64,000 nt of DNA from contig JACKAM010000003.1 in assembly GCA_020635075.1 (NCBI GenBank), forward strand, positions 62,001-126,000, written 5' to 3'. Below are positions 17,692-26,340 of this stretch, one piece after another. The position numbers were made by a program, and so were the translations under genes. Each line of letters starts with the position of its first letter. The stretch's first letter is position 1. This DNA is from Pseudobdellovibrionaceae bacterium (GTDB taxonomy: Bacteria; Bdellovibrionota; Bdellovibrionia; Bdellovibrionales; UBA1609). The notes beneath the pieces are model-generated. The model saw nothing but the letters and a program-made list of their open reading frames with translations, was not told where the DNA came from and searched no databases.

Positions 17692-19395
17692 TTAAACAGC
17701 CGTAATCTTTTTGACCTTCATCCAATTCACCATAATGTCCATAATTAGCTTACAGACAAAAATGGCGGTGAACATAGAGGTCAATACACCGATAATCAAA
17801 CTTACGGCAAATCCACGAACAGGACCTGTTCCGTAATACATCAGAACCACGCTGGTGGCGATGGTGGTGATGTTCGCATCCATAATCGCGCTGAGAGCGT
17901 TGCCAAAGCCATCTTTGATGGCCGCCTGGATCCCGGCACCTTTGCGCAGCTCCTCTTTGATCCTCTCAAAAATAATGATATTGGCATCCACCGCCATACC
18001 AATAGTCAGAGCAATACCGGCCACACCCGGAAGCGTGAGAGTGGCTCCGAGAGAGGTGAGAATTGCCAACAGGAACATAACGTTCAAACACAGGGCGATG
18101 TTAGCCACGACCCCAAGACCGCGATAGTAGATAATCATAAAAATCAAAACCAGGATGGCACCCACCATGCCCGCCTTTTTGCCGGCATTAATGGCGTCAG
18201 CACCTAAGGTGGGACCAACAGTTCTCTCTTCCAGCTGCTCAAGCGCCGCAGGAAGAGCACCAGCTCTCAAGGCCGTAGCGATGAAGTTGGCCTCATTCAT
18301 GGTCTCTTGGTAGTTCCGGCCACCGAGAGTGATCCTCGCCGTGGAGGTTGAAATCTTACCCTGGATCACAGGTGCACTTTGCACCACTTCATCCAAGACA
18401 ATGGCCATTTGCTTATTCACATTCTTCTCGGTGATCTCACTAAACTTGCGACGACCATCAGGATTGAAGGAGAAAATAACTTCGGGCTCACCGTATTCAC
18501 CCGGCCGCACATGGGCATCTTCCAGCTCGTTACCACCCAGATCGGTGTCTTTGGAAACCACGTAGGGAATTTTACCTGCTTCAAGATTGGCGGCACTCTC
18601 AGGCTTTTGGAAGACCACCACTGTGCCTTCTGGAAGCTTGCCTGCCAGATCTTCGTTGAGACGCTTGACGTAGGCTGAGTAACCCATGTTCTCTTTGCCC
18701 AAGCCATAGTTACCAGCAGCCTCCGCGTCCGAAATCATTTGCCCCAACTTCTCAGGATCAACTTCCGTACTGACAATACGGAAGTCCAAGCGAGCGGTAC
18801 GATTGATGAGTTCCTTGGCCCTTTGCGCATCCTTGATACCGGGAAGCTGAACCAAAATCCGATTGTCCCCTTGGGCCGAAATGCTGGGCTCTGCCACACC
18901 AAATTCGTCAATCCGGTTGCGGATCACTTCAATGGCCTGATCAATCACCTGCTTTTTGTACTCACGAACGACATTGTCATAATAACGAAGGGTGACCTTG
19001 GTGCCATCAGTCTCAAGGATCTGTAAAGTCGCAGGATAAAACTCCTCGATGTACTTCTCCAAACTGGCCACATCGGCATCGGTCTTTAACATCACATCTA
19101 GACGAGTCTTGTCCTCGTCCTGAGATTTCACACTCTCAAAGCCCACTTTCTTGTCCGCCAGCTCACCCTGAAGGCTTTTGGCCAAACGGTTGGTCTTTTC
19201 GACAATGACGCCTTTGGTGTCCACACCCATCACTAGATGGAGTCCACCCTGAATATCCAGACCGTAGACGATCTTCTTTTTGGAAAACCACCAGTCTTCA
19301 TCGCCAAAGTTGATAAAGTTAGGCATAACCCAGGCCAACCCAATCAGGATGGACAGGATAAAAATACCCACACGGGCTTTGATACTTTCAATCAT
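17692..19395 (-). CDS. secD: Protein translocase subunit SecD
   Basis: Inner-membrane partner of SecF with a large periplasmic domain. 567 residues. Landmarks: VYGLDIQGGLHLVMGV after the first helix, RNRIDEFGVAEP in the periplasmic part, and the C-terminal five-helix bundle with GMAVDANIIIFERIKEE. Its ATG overlaps the yajC stop by four bases (ATGA), so translation is coupled. Confidence 0.97.
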   Translation of the reverse strand: MIESIKARVGIFILSILIGLAWVMPNFINFGDEDWWFSKKKIVYGLDIQGGLHLVMGVDTKGVIVEKTNRLAKSLQGELADKKVGFESVKSQDEDKTRLDVMLKTDADVASLEKYIEEFYPATLQILETDGTKVTLRYYDNVVREYKKQVIDQAIEVIRNRIDEFGVAEPSISAQGDNRILVQLPGIKDAQRAKELINRTARLDFRIVSTEVDPEKLGQMISDAEAAGNYGLGKENMGYSAYVKRLNEDLAGKLPEGTVVVFQKPESAANLEAGKIPYVVSKDTDLGGNELEDAHVRPGEYGEPEVIFSFNPDGRRKFSEITEKNVNKQMAIVLDEVVQSAPVIQGKISTSTARITLGGRNYQETMNEANFIATALRAGALPAALEQLEERTVGPTLGADAINAGKKAGMVGAILVLIFMIIYYRGLGVVANIALCLNVMFLLAILTSLGATLTLPGVAGIALTIGMAVDANIIIFERIKEELRKGAGIQAAIKDGFGNALSAIMDANITTIATSVVLMYYGTGPVRGFAVSLIIGVLTSMFTAIFVCKLIMDIMVNWMKVKKITAV

Positions 19396-19709
19396 TTTGC
19401 TTCCTCACTCACGGGGCCTGAAATTTGCGTCCGCAGAATCCGCAAGCGCACACCATCAGAGACTTCAAGTGTGACGAACTTGTCGGTTAGGCCCTCTATG
19501 GTTCCGAAGATCCCACCGGATGTCAAAACGGAATCGCCACGCTTTAGAGCTCCCAGGAACTCTTGCTGCTTTTTGGCGCGCTTCTGTTGAGGACGAATAA
19601 TCAAAAAGAAGAAAATGATGAAAATAAAAAGAAAGGGCATCATTTGCTCAAGGAATCCAGGCGCCGCTTTGCCGGCAGCCGCTTGAGCCATAGCCAACTG
19701 ACTGAACAT
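19392..19709 (-). CDS. yajC: Sec translocon accessory protein YajC
   Basis: Single-span inner-membrane protein of the SecDF-YajC complex. Start ATG 19709, with GGAGG seven bases before it; the frame runs further upstream but without a ribosome site. One hydrophobic helix (PFLFIFIIFFFLIIRPQQK) and the conserved cytoplasmic segment LKRGDSVLTSGGIFG are present. Promoter-proximal sec gene, 93 bases after tgt. Confidence 0.95.
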   Translation of the reverse strand: MFSQLAMAQAAAGKAAPGFLEQMMPFLFIFIIFFFLIIRPQQKRAKKQQEFLGALKRGDSVLTSGGIFGTIEGLTDKFVTLEVSDGVRLRILRTQISGPVSEEAK

Positions 19710-19802
19710 ATTTACCTCCGCGTCTTTCGGGTCCACAAATGACCATTTGAGGGGGCAAAAATCAACGACGAAGTGCGGAAAATGACTGGGGAAAAATCCC
19801 GC

Positions 19803-20930
19803 CTAGGCCTTGGCATCGTCCCTGACGAATCGCGTTAAGCAGTCGTCCCGGTAGGCAGGCCAACGGCCTTCGCGAATGGCCGCCCGAGCCTTGTCCATAA
19901 CCTGGCAATAGAAGTGAAGATTATGGATTGTATTGAGCCTGGAGGCGACGATCTCCCCACTCATGAACATATGGCGAAGATAGGCCTTGGAGTAATTCTG
20001 GCAGGTGTAACAATCGCATTCCGGATCCAGGGGCCCTGGGTCCTCTTTGTACTGCTGGCGTTTAATGTGAACTTTACCCTGCCAGGTGAAAAGTGTTCCA
20101 TTGCGCGCCGTGCGCGTGGGCATCACGCAATCAAACATGTCGATGCCTGAGTCTACGGACAAAACCAAGTCAACCGGTGTTCCAACACCCATTAAATAGC
20201 GCGGCTTGTGCTTCGGCATCCTCGGGCCCACCACTCGCACCAGTTCGTGCATCAAATGAATGGGTTCACCCACACTGAAGCCACCAAGGGCATAACCCGG
20301 TAACTCCACACTGGTGATCTGCTCAAGACTCTCCATGCGTAGTTTTGCGTCCAATCCCCCTTGTACAATTCCAAACAAGAGACTTTCCTTGCGGGTCATG
20401 GCCTCTTTACAGCGCAGAAGCCAGCGATGGGTAAGATCCATGGACTCCTTAAGTTTTTCGGGTGTCGATGGATGGGCCGGACATTCATCAAAGGCCATGA
20501 TGATGTCGGATCCCAGGGCCATTTGGATCTGCATGGATTTTTCTGGGCTGATGAAGTGCTTGGCGCCATCCAAATGACTGCGGAACTCCACGCCTTCTTC
20601 AGTGATCTTGCGCAAACCAGAGAGTGAAAACACCTGAAAGCCCCCACTATCCGTCAAAATGGGCTTGTGCCAGTTCATGAACTTATGAAGACCACCCAGA
20701 CGTTCAATGGTCTCCTCACCTGGTCGCAAATGCAGGTGGTAGGTGTTACCTAAGATGACCTGGGCGCCGATTTCCACCAACTCCTCAGGGAGCATGGCTT
20801 TGACACTGGCCTTGGTTCCCACAGGCATAAAAACGGGAGTTTCGATGGCGCCATGAAAGGTCTGCAGCCGCCCGACACGGGCTTCCTCCTGCTGATGAAG
20901 CAACTCAAACTGGCCTAATTCCGCTGCCAT
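19803..20930 (-). CDS. tgt: tRNA-guanine transglycosylase
   Basis: Exchanges G34 of GUN-anticodon tRNAs for preQ1 in queuosine synthesis. Start ATG 20930 (MAAELGQFELL) overlaps the queA end by 16 bases and gives 375 residues, the same length as the E. coli enzyme. Key parts: DSGGFQVFSL (nucleophile region and base binding), GGFSVGE, the second catalytic aspartate in DSGIDMFDCVMPTR, and zinc ligands CDCYTC...H near the end. Confidence 0.97.
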   Translation of the reverse strand: MAAELGQFELLHQQEEARVGRLQTFHGAIETPVFMPVGTKASVKAMLPEELVEIGAQVILGNTYHLHLRPGEETIERLGGLHKFMNWHKPILTDSGGFQVFSLSGLRKITEEGVEFRSHLDGAKHFISPEKSMQIQMALGSDIIMAFDECPAHPSTPEKLKESMDLTHRWLLRCKEAMTRKESLLFGIVQGGLDAKLRMESLEQITSVELPGYALGGFSVGEPIHLMHELVRVVGPRMPKHKPRYLMGVGTPVDLVLSVDSGIDMFDCVMPTRTARNGTLFTWQGKVHIKRQQYKEDPGPLDPECDCYTCQNYSKAYLRHMFMSGEIVASRLNTIHNLHFYCQVMDKARAAIREGRWPAYRDDCLTRFVRDDAKA

Positions 20931-21931
20931 AGACTTAAATCCCCATAACTGAATAATCGAAACTTGTTTTCCACCGCCCATTCATAGGCACTGAGTGTCT
21001 TTTCTTTGCCGGCAAAGGCGCAGACCAAGGCCAACAAGGTGCTCTGAGGTTGGTGAAAGTTGGTCATTAACACATCTACCACCTTAAACTCAAAGCCCGG
21101 GCGAATAAAAAGGTCGGTCTCTCCCGCCCAGCCCTCAGGCCCTTCTTGGAGTTTGCCCCGAGCCCAGGATTCGATAGTTCGTGTGGCGGTTGTCCCCAGA
21201 GCCCACACCTTTCCCCCGCGGCGTTTTGTGTATTCGATCGCCTCAACCGTCGCTCGCGGGATGAAACACCATTCGCTGTGCATGGGGTGCTCATCAAGAT
21301 TTTCAGACTTTACCGGCAAGAATGTGCCAAGCCCCACATGAAGGGTGACCCAACCAATTTGCACACCCTTTTCCTGCCAGGATTCCACGTCTTGTTTGGA
21401 AAAATGGAGACTCGCCGTCGGCGCCGCACAACTCCCTCTCACCTTCCACCAATCAGTTTGGTACCAGGCCTCTTCGGTCTCACGATTGTGACGCTCACCT
21501 CTGGCCTTTTGAATGTACGGGGGCAGGGCCAACTCGCCAAAGCGGTCAAAATACTCATCCTGCAAGGGCTCGCTCAACTGCAACTTTTGCGGCAATCCTT
21601 TGGCGATCAGTTTAGCCCGCAAGTTTCCCGGTAAAGCAATCTCGGCACCCCGCTTGTAATTACGAGCCGGAAACAGCACCTGCCAAACCAAGGGTTCTTC
21701 CTGGCGAATAAAGAGAATTTCCAAACCCTCATCAGTAAAAACCCGGCAGGGAATCACTCCGCTGTCATTGAGAATCAAAGTGTCCCCTGGCTGGAGGGAC
21801 TTCTTCACCTCTTCTAAAGATGCTTCGCGCCACTTGTCATTATTATCCACCCACAAGACACGACTGTCGGTCACTGGCTTCTGCGCCACCAACTCTTCGG
21901 GGTAAGAATAGGATAATTCGGATGTTTTCAT
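20915..21931 (-). CDS. queA: S-adenosylmethionine:tRNA ribosyltransferase-isomerase
   Basis: Adds the epoxycyclopentanediol ring to preQ1-tRNA. Family segments: YPEELVAQKP, LILNDSGVIPCR, GSCAAPTASLHFS, WVTLHVGLGTF, and MTNFHQPQSTLLALVCAFAG. The likely start is ATG 21931 (MKTSELSYSYPEELVA), which matches the usual N-terminus. The frame is open to an ATG at 22030, but no ribosome site is clear at either. First gene of the long minus-strand run to DUF366. Confidence 0.95.
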   Translation of the reverse strand: MKTSELSYSYPEELVAQKPVTDSRVLWVDNNDKWREASLEEVKKSLQPGDTLILNDSGVIPCRVFTDEGLEILFIRQEEPLVWQVLFPARNYKRGAEIALPGNLRAKLIAKGLPQKLQLSEPLQDEYFDRFGELALPPYIQKARGERHNRETEEAWYQTDWWKVRGSCAAPTASLHFSKQDVESWQEKGVQIGWVTLHVGLGTFLPVKSENLDEHPMHSEWCFIPRATVEAIEYTKRRGGKVWALGTTATRTIESWARGKLQEGPEGWAGETDLFIRPGFEFKVVDVLMTNFHQPQSTLLALVCAFAGKEKTLSAYEWAVENKFRLFSYGDLSLWQRN

Positions 21932-22093
21932 GTCTGCATCGATATAGCTGTAGACCCTTCGAGTGGCAAAGAGTTTGGGATGAAAATTCTCATCGGCGGA
22001 TTGGAAAATCTCAACTCTCGGTCCTTCCATTCGATCTGATAGATACTTATCTACAATTTATCCAATCATAACCCCTTGATCGAAGGAGCCCCC

Positions 22094-22402
22094 ATGAAAT
22101 ACGCCCTGATTGCGGCATTGAGCCTATTTGGCTTTTCAGCAGCAGCGATGACCCAAACCGAAGTGCAAAAGTGTGACTACACAGTGATGCAAAACGTGTC
22201 CGAGCTTGGTTCATTTGCCATGGTCCAAAGAAAGATCGACATGAATGAGTACCAGGCCTTTGGTGAAAGCCTGATTGCGGCGATGCAGTCTTCCGCTACC
22301 TGCGAGGAAATGGACGCCAAGCTGATTCTTATCGGAACTGAGCTGGCTAAGAAGCATTACCCCAATATGCCCATTGATTTTCGCACGCCTGCTGGCGAGT
22401 GA
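22094..22402 (+). CDS. Small secreted protein
   Basis: 102 residues. Start ATG 22094 after GAAGGAG. A clear signal peptide (MKYALIAALSLFGFSAAAM) is followed by a short helical mature part with two cysteines (QKCDY, ATCEEM). Periplasmic or exported; no family recognised. Divergent from queA. Confidence 0.75.
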   Translation: MKYALIAALSLFGFSAAAMTQTEVQKCDYTVMQNVSELGSFAMVQRKIDMNEYQAFGESLIAAMQSSATCEEMDAKLILIGTELAKKHYPNMPIDFRTPAGE

Positions 22403-22417
22403 TCCTCGCCTAATTCT

Positions 22418-22442
22418 GGGAGCCCTCACCGATAGGGCTCCC
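22418..22442 (+). terminator. Hairpin after the small secreted protein gene
   Basis: A 9-bp stem GGGAGCCCT/AGGGCTCCC with a 7-base loop, 16 bases past the stop. The following bases (AAATATTCC) lack a proper T-run, so termination may be weak. Confidence 0.5.
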
Positions 22443-22451
22443 AAATATTCC

Positions 22452-22466
22452 GTCTCATTTTGAGAC
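22452..22466. promoter_or_regulatory. Perfect GTCTCA-TTT-TGAGAC palindrome, candidate operator
   Basis: 6-3-6 perfect inverted repeat 67 bases before the lipoprotein start at 22534. A nearly identical site lies at 24577-24591, and separated half-sites lie at 5951 and 5989. The binding protein is unknown. Confidence 0.45.
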
Positions 22467-22533
22467 AAACCTCCGAGAAACATCGCAAATCGAGACAATC
22501 CAGCTACAATAAAGACTCTGGTTGGGTGTTTTC

Positions 22534-24081
22534 ATGAAATCTAAGATGCAAAATAATGTGGGCCTGTGGGCTCTCGTGGTGGTGGTGTTTTCTTTTACTG
22601 GCTGCGGTGCCTATGAGAGCCGGTATGTGCGACACCAGTCGAGCCTCTGTGAGGAGAATCCCTCCGCTCCCGGCTGTCAGGTGGAAGTCAAAAAGCTCTC
22701 CTGCCAATTTGCCGGCAAGGAGGTGGCCCATGGCCAGCAGGTGGAGGCCTTCTTCAGCAGCGACGTGGACTGGGGCAAAACCTGCACCAGCGAAGTCCGC
22801 AGCTGCGATGACGGCAGCCTATCGGGAACCGCTGGCTTTGCCGACTGTCAGGTTTTAAAGCCAAAGTTTGACCTGTCCCTGTCCCAAATCACTGCAGACA
22901 ACATGCGTGGTCGCCCGGAAGTGGAAACCCAGGTTGGTTTTATGGGTGGAGGAAATCCCCAGTCACGAGGACTGATGACCTTGGCGGATGGCTCCCAGTG
23001 GTTTGTGGGCAACAAGCAGTCGGAAGTCTGTCACTATGTGAACAACTACTGTGTGTTTGAAACCAATCAATACTACAAGAAGTCAACGGCCGGGGAATGG
23101 ACACTCATGTCTGAGCAGGAAAACCTGCCCGCTGTTCAACAGCGACCATCGAGCCTCTCGGATGGAACCAAGATCTTTTCCTACGCACTGGTCAGCGCCA
23201 CCCCCTTCCCGCTGCAGGAATGTGTGCTCAATACCAATGATCTCAATGACAAAACCTGCGCTCCTGTCCAAGTGGAAAGCGGCCAATTGGCATTGGATTC
23301 CACCACCACTTACCTCGGGACGGCCATAAATCCCAAGGGTGTGCGCGTGGTTTGGTGGATGACCTTTGGCCCCAACCGCACCGGTGGCCAATTCTCCTAC
23401 ATCTATACCGATACCAATCAGCAGTGGCTGGGACCAATCACCACTGAACTCGGCACCTACAATGATTTGGGTTTCATTCACCCCACTTTTGTCGCCGACG
23501 ACCGCATGATCATTCACGGCCAGTATTCCCAAGGTGACTATGCTGACCCGGACAACTTTGTTGTGCGCGCCGCCTGGGGAAGTGTGACCTTAGGACAAAC
23601 TATTCAAATTCAAAACTACCCGGACTTCGAGGACTTTAAGCCCGAGAGAAACACCGATGTTTGGGTCGACCCTACCTCAGGTGCCGTTCACAGTTTGGTA
23701 CGAAACGGCTGGAAAAACGTGTACTACTATCAGGCAAAGCCTGAAGACTTACCCCAAGCTCAGTTCGCTCTCGCCGACAGTTTTCGTGCACGTTTTCAGT
23801 TTTCCGCAGTGACTGGCTATTTGTACTTAGCAGTTGGCGGCATCACCGAGGCAAAAGTGTACCGATTTGACCAGGATCTATCCCAACCATTGAGCCTCGC
23901 AAAGAGCGAAAGCAAATCGGTCCCCATGGAGGCCGCGGACTTTTCTCCCCTCACCGGCATCTACAATTCAGCTTCAGCCTACTCAGTCGCTAACGACAAC
24001 AAACGGGTCGCCTTCGGCCTGTGTGGCTCCTTCGGGGTGCGTGACAACGAGATTTGGGAGCTGTTGATCAAGGAGATTTGA
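22534..24081 (+). CDS. Cysteine-rich lipoprotein, beta-propeller-like
   Basis: About 515 residues. Start ATG 22534 (MKSKMQNNVGLW) rather than the in-frame TTG 12 bases earlier. Lipobox FTGC is near residue 24. Residues ~50-110 form a cysteine-rich unit (CQFAGKEVAHGQQVEAFF...EVRSCDDGSLSG...FADC). The remaining ~390 residues are rich in aromatic beta-strands, as in a propeller or lectin-like fold, but I see no diagnostic repeat. Probably anchored at the outer membrane. Function unknown. Confidence 0.82.
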   Translation: MKSKMQNNVGLWALVVVVFSFTGCGAYESRYVRHQSSLCEENPSAPGCQVEVKKLSCQFAGKEVAHGQQVEAFFSSDVDWGKTCTSEVRSCDDGSLSGTAGFADCQVLKPKFDLSLSQITADNMRGRPEVETQVGFMGGGNPQSRGLMTLADGSQWFVGNKQSEVCHYVNNYCVFETNQYYKKSTAGEWTLMSEQENLPAVQQRPSSLSDGTKIFSYALVSATPFPLQECVLNTNDLNDKTCAPVQVESGQLALDSTTTYLGTAINPKGVRVVWWMTFGPNRTGGQFSYIYTDTNQQWLGPITTELGTYNDLGFIHPTFVADDRMIIHGQYSQGDYADPDNFVVRAAWGSVTLGQTIQIQNYPDFEDFKPERNTDVWVDPTSGAVHSLVRNGWKNVYYYQAKPEDLPQAQFALADSFRARFQFSAVTGYLYLAVGGITEAKVYRFDQDLSQPLSLAKSESKSVPMEAADFSPLTGIYNSASAYSVANDNKRVAFGLCGSFGVRDNEIWELLIKEI

Positions 24082-24090
24082 TCGGCGCAT

Positions 24091-24232
24091 AAACTGGCCC
24101 CCTTAATTGTTAATTCACGAAATCCTTTATCAGAGGAATGTCTTGGGGATTGGACCTCGCGCTTCAAGTCCATCCGTCGCACCAAGTGAGCGACACGCGG
24201 TTTTGTGAATTAACAATTAAGGGGGCCAGTTT
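24091..24232. repeat. REP-like locus: 28-bp inverted repeat with an 86-base insert
   Basis: Arms 24091-24118 and 24205-24232 are perfectly complementary, starting ten bases after the lipoprotein stop. The insert holds an imperfect hairpin (GGATTGGAC/GTCCATCC) and the 17-mer ATTGGACCTCGCGCTTC (24149-24165). That 17-mer recurs directly at 24258-24274, outside the right arm. A second palindrome, CCCATCC/GGATGGG, lies at 24309-24327. The stretch 24082-24390 has no gene. Confidence 0.9.
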
Positions 24233-24352
24233 GGAAAATCATTATCTACTTTTGGGTATTGGACCTCGCGCTTCTGTGCGCTCGGTGTAGACTTTCGCTT
24301 GTTGCCGCCCCATCCAATTGGGATGGGCTCGTCAACTACGCTCATCTCCTCC

Positions 24353-24394
24353 ACCAAATTTTCGTTCGCCCTGCGGGCTCTGCGAAAATTTGGT
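24353..24394. repeat. 12-bp inverted repeat overlapping the tRNA-Leu 3' end
   Basis: ACCAAATTTTCG (24353-24364) and CGAAAATTTGGT (24383-24394). On the minus strand one arm includes the encoded CCA end of the tRNA. It could form a hairpin just after the tRNA and act in 3' processing or termination, though there is no U-run. Confidence 0.6.
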
Positions 24395-24477
24395 GCGCCG
24401 GACTGGACTTGAACCAGCACGATCTTGCGACCGCCAGCCCCTCAAGCTGGTGCGTCTACCAATTCCGCCACCGGCGC
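24391..24477 (-). tRNA. tRNA-Leu(GAG), CCA encoded
   Basis: Read on the minus strand: acceptor GCGCCGG pairs with CCGGCGC, then discriminator A and an encoded CCA (24391-24393). The D-arm contains GGTAGACGC. The anticodon stem CCAGC/GCTGG encloses TTGAGGG, anticodon GAG. A long variable arm, as in leucine tRNAs, and the TTCAAGTCC T-loop follow. Confidence 0.97.
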
Positions 24478-24504
24478 ATCTGAGGGCCCTAAAATTGAGC
24501 AGCT

Positions 24505-24533
24505 AAGATAATCGGGCCCATATCCCCTGTCAA
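24505..24533 (-). promoter_or_regulatory. Sigma-70 promoter of tRNA-Leu
   Basis: On the minus strand TTGACA (24533-24528) and TATCTT (24510-24505) are spaced by 17 bases, about 30 bases before the tRNA. It is the best promoter match in the window. Confidence 0.85.
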
Positions 24534-24576
24534 TCACAGCTCTTTCCCTTTCAATCAGCCAAAACCACCCAAGCCT

Positions 24577-24591
24577 GACTCAAAATGAGAC
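24577..24591. promoter_or_regulatory. GACTCA-AAA-TGAGAC, second copy of the candidate operator
   Basis: Differs by one base from the reverse complement of the perfect site at 22452-22466. It lies in the 370-base gap 24478-24847 upstream of a secreted-protein gene. Apart from this site and the tRNA promoter, I see nothing definite in that gap. Confidence 0.4.
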
Positions 24592-24847
24592 GAGCCATTT
24601 TTCCTGAAACGATCCATAGGCCAATTGCGTCATACCCATTGAGAGGTGGTGATTAAATTCGCTCGCACCACCCCTCCCTCGGGTAACCGGGGAAATTTTG
24701 ACGACAACCCACCAGGCGAGGCATAGGGTCTCGCCTGTTTTATTTGGCCAAGAGCAAAATTTACAACTGCCACCGGGCAATGGCCATCCCCCCATCAATC
24801 TAATAAACAGACCCTGTATCGGGGACCAGAAAAATTGAGGGGGAAAT

Positions 24848-25753
24848 ATGTCATCCATTAAGCTTCTTATGGGTCTGTGTGCATCCATTTTAATTCTGCA
24901 AACTGCTGCAGGCATGAGCGATCCCGTTCCGCTCGGGCAGGTCACGCCCGCCGAAGTGGCCGTGGAATTTCAGAAGTCCATGTCCTCTTCCCTCAAAGGT
25001 TGTTTGGCCCGCTGGGAAAAAGAAAACAACAAGGTCGGACAAAATCTCATCACAAAGGAAATCGTCTCTCAGTTTCGCAACAGTGGATATCCAAATGGCG
25101 GTTCATCAAGACTCCCTCACTGTCAGGACGCCTATGATCTTGGTGACGCTGTAATAGCCATGCTCAAGAGACGAGGAAAAACCTCGGTCCACACTCGCAC
25201 CATGGTTCGTTGGTTTAAAGAAATGGCTCTTGAAGATCTGGCTAATCACATTGATAGCAATGGCTTCATCAATAAAAAGGCTCCCTACAGTCTGCTTTTC
25301 TACGGCTCAATCAACCGCGCTGAGAACCAAAAAGTAGAGAAGACTTTTAAAGTTCCCGGCTCCATGAACTACAAATTCCTGCGCACCACCTGGAACAAAG
25401 TGGGTTCCGGCACCACTCTTGATCAGGGCTTTTTCAATCCTGTTCAATTAGACCCTGCTGTCATTGAAAGCGACCAACTCTTTAGTCACTTGCGCAAAGC
25501 CTTTGATCTTCGCCGCATCTCTTATGTCTCCGCCGGCTTCACAGCCATCGAGGACTTCTGGAACTCCCATGAGGGCCCCGAAGGAGACAAGGAATTTGCA
25601 CCCCTAGCCACCGCTCTCAAGGAGACCGCCATTCTCAAGCGTTTCTATTTCGCTGGCGGAGAAGAAGATCCCTTTCCCTGGAGCCGCAATATATTGATAG
25701 TGGTCGATGAGCACCACCAGGCCTGGGGATTCTATATGGGGTATTCCGAGTAA
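24848..25753 (+). CDS. Secreted hypothetical protein
   Basis: 301 residues. GAGGGGGAAA precedes the ATG. The signal peptide MSSIKLLMGLCASILILQTAAG has a probable cut after residue 22. The mature part is mixed alpha/beta with two cysteines in the first 80 residues and a C-terminal strand-rich stretch (NILIVVDEHHQAWGFYMGYSE). No family recognised. Probably periplasmic. Confidence 0.8.
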   Translation: MSSIKLLMGLCASILILQTAAGMSDPVPLGQVTPAEVAVEFQKSMSSSLKGCLARWEKENNKVGQNLITKEIVSQFRNSGYPNGGSSRLPHCQDAYDLGDAVIAMLKRRGKTSVHTRTMVRWFKEMALEDLANHIDSNGFINKKAPYSLLFYGSINRAENQKVEKTFKVPGSMNYKFLRTTWNKVGSGTTLDQGFFNPVQLDPAVIESDQLFSHLRKAFDLRRISYVSAGFTAIEDFWNSHEGPEGDKEFAPLATALKETAILKRFYFAGGEEDPFPWSRNILIVVDEHHQAWGFYMGYSE

Positions 25754-25783
25754 ATCCAGTTATTCAAATATGTTAGAGCTGTG

Positions 25784-25812
25784 AAGGCCTTCCTGTACGG
25801 GAAGGCCTTTTT
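25784..25812 (+). terminator. Intrinsic terminator
   Basis: Stem AAGGCCTTCC/GGAAGGCCTT with a 6-base loop, running into five T residues; 30 bases after the secreted-protein stop at 25753. Confidence 0.88.
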
Positions 25813-25957
25813 GCATTTGCACCGAGTCATTAACCCATCGATGGATCCTGCTTGTCCCAATGAATGAGAGCTGCACGGATGCGGCGGTAAAAATCGGGAA
25901 GCACGGACGCTTCCTGTGGGCCTCGCCCAAGGACGGGTCGAGGAAGAGGGGGACCAA

Positions 25958-26110
25958 ATGGCTTTGAGCGAATTGGTTCAGATAACAGATGAGCTCAGTC
26001 TTCTAGCGGAGCGCCTCAAGGACGAGACGCACGCTGAAACCCGAGCTTGGATTCACCGGCGAGCCTTTTATTTGCTTCGCCAGATTATGGAGGCAAGTGA
26101 TCATGAGTGA
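25958..26110 (+). CDS. Small helical protein, coupled pair member 1
   Basis: 50 residues from ATG 25958, which follows GAGGGGGACC. Highly charged and helical (LVQITDELSLLAERLKDETHAETRAWIHRRAFYLLRQIMEASDHE). An in-frame upstream start at 25916 is less likely. It overlaps the next small gene by eight bases, suggesting translational coupling. No family recognised. Confidence 0.6.
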   Translation: MALSELVQITDELSLLAERLKDETHAETRAWIHRRAFYLLRQIMEASDHE

Positions 26111-26237
26111 CTCTCTACTGATCACCATCTTCTGTGTCCTATACGCCATCACTGTTCTGTCGTCTTTTGTACTGATGACGGGACCACGAGCTGCAAAAGT
26201 TCGCTGGCGCAGTCACCAGCAGCGCGAAGAGGACTAG
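26103..26237 (+). CDS. Small membrane protein, coupled pair member 2
   Basis: 44 residues from ATG 26103 with GGAGG at 26089-26093. One hydrophobic helix (LLITIFCVLYAITVLSSFVLM) and a basic-polar tail (KVRWRSHQQREED). It overlaps the preceding small gene by eight bases, and a strong terminator follows about 80 bases on. This supports a real two-gene operon. Function unknown. Confidence 0.55.
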   Translation: MSDSLLITIFCVLYAITVLSSFVLMTGPRAAKVRWRSHQQREED

Positions 26238-26315
26238 AAGCCTTTCTTAAATTTTGAATTTCGATTGAGTTTTGCATGGTGCAACTACCCCATTACTGCG
26301 TTCCCCATGCGAGCC

Positions 26316-26340
26316 GCCGGGCGAAAGCCCGGCTTTTTTT
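26316..26340 (+). terminator. Intrinsic terminator of the small-gene pair
   Basis: GCCGGGC-GAAA-GCCCGGC with a GNRA-type tetraloop and seven T residues. Its T-run touches the stop codon of the convergent gene at 26339. Confidence 0.95.
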
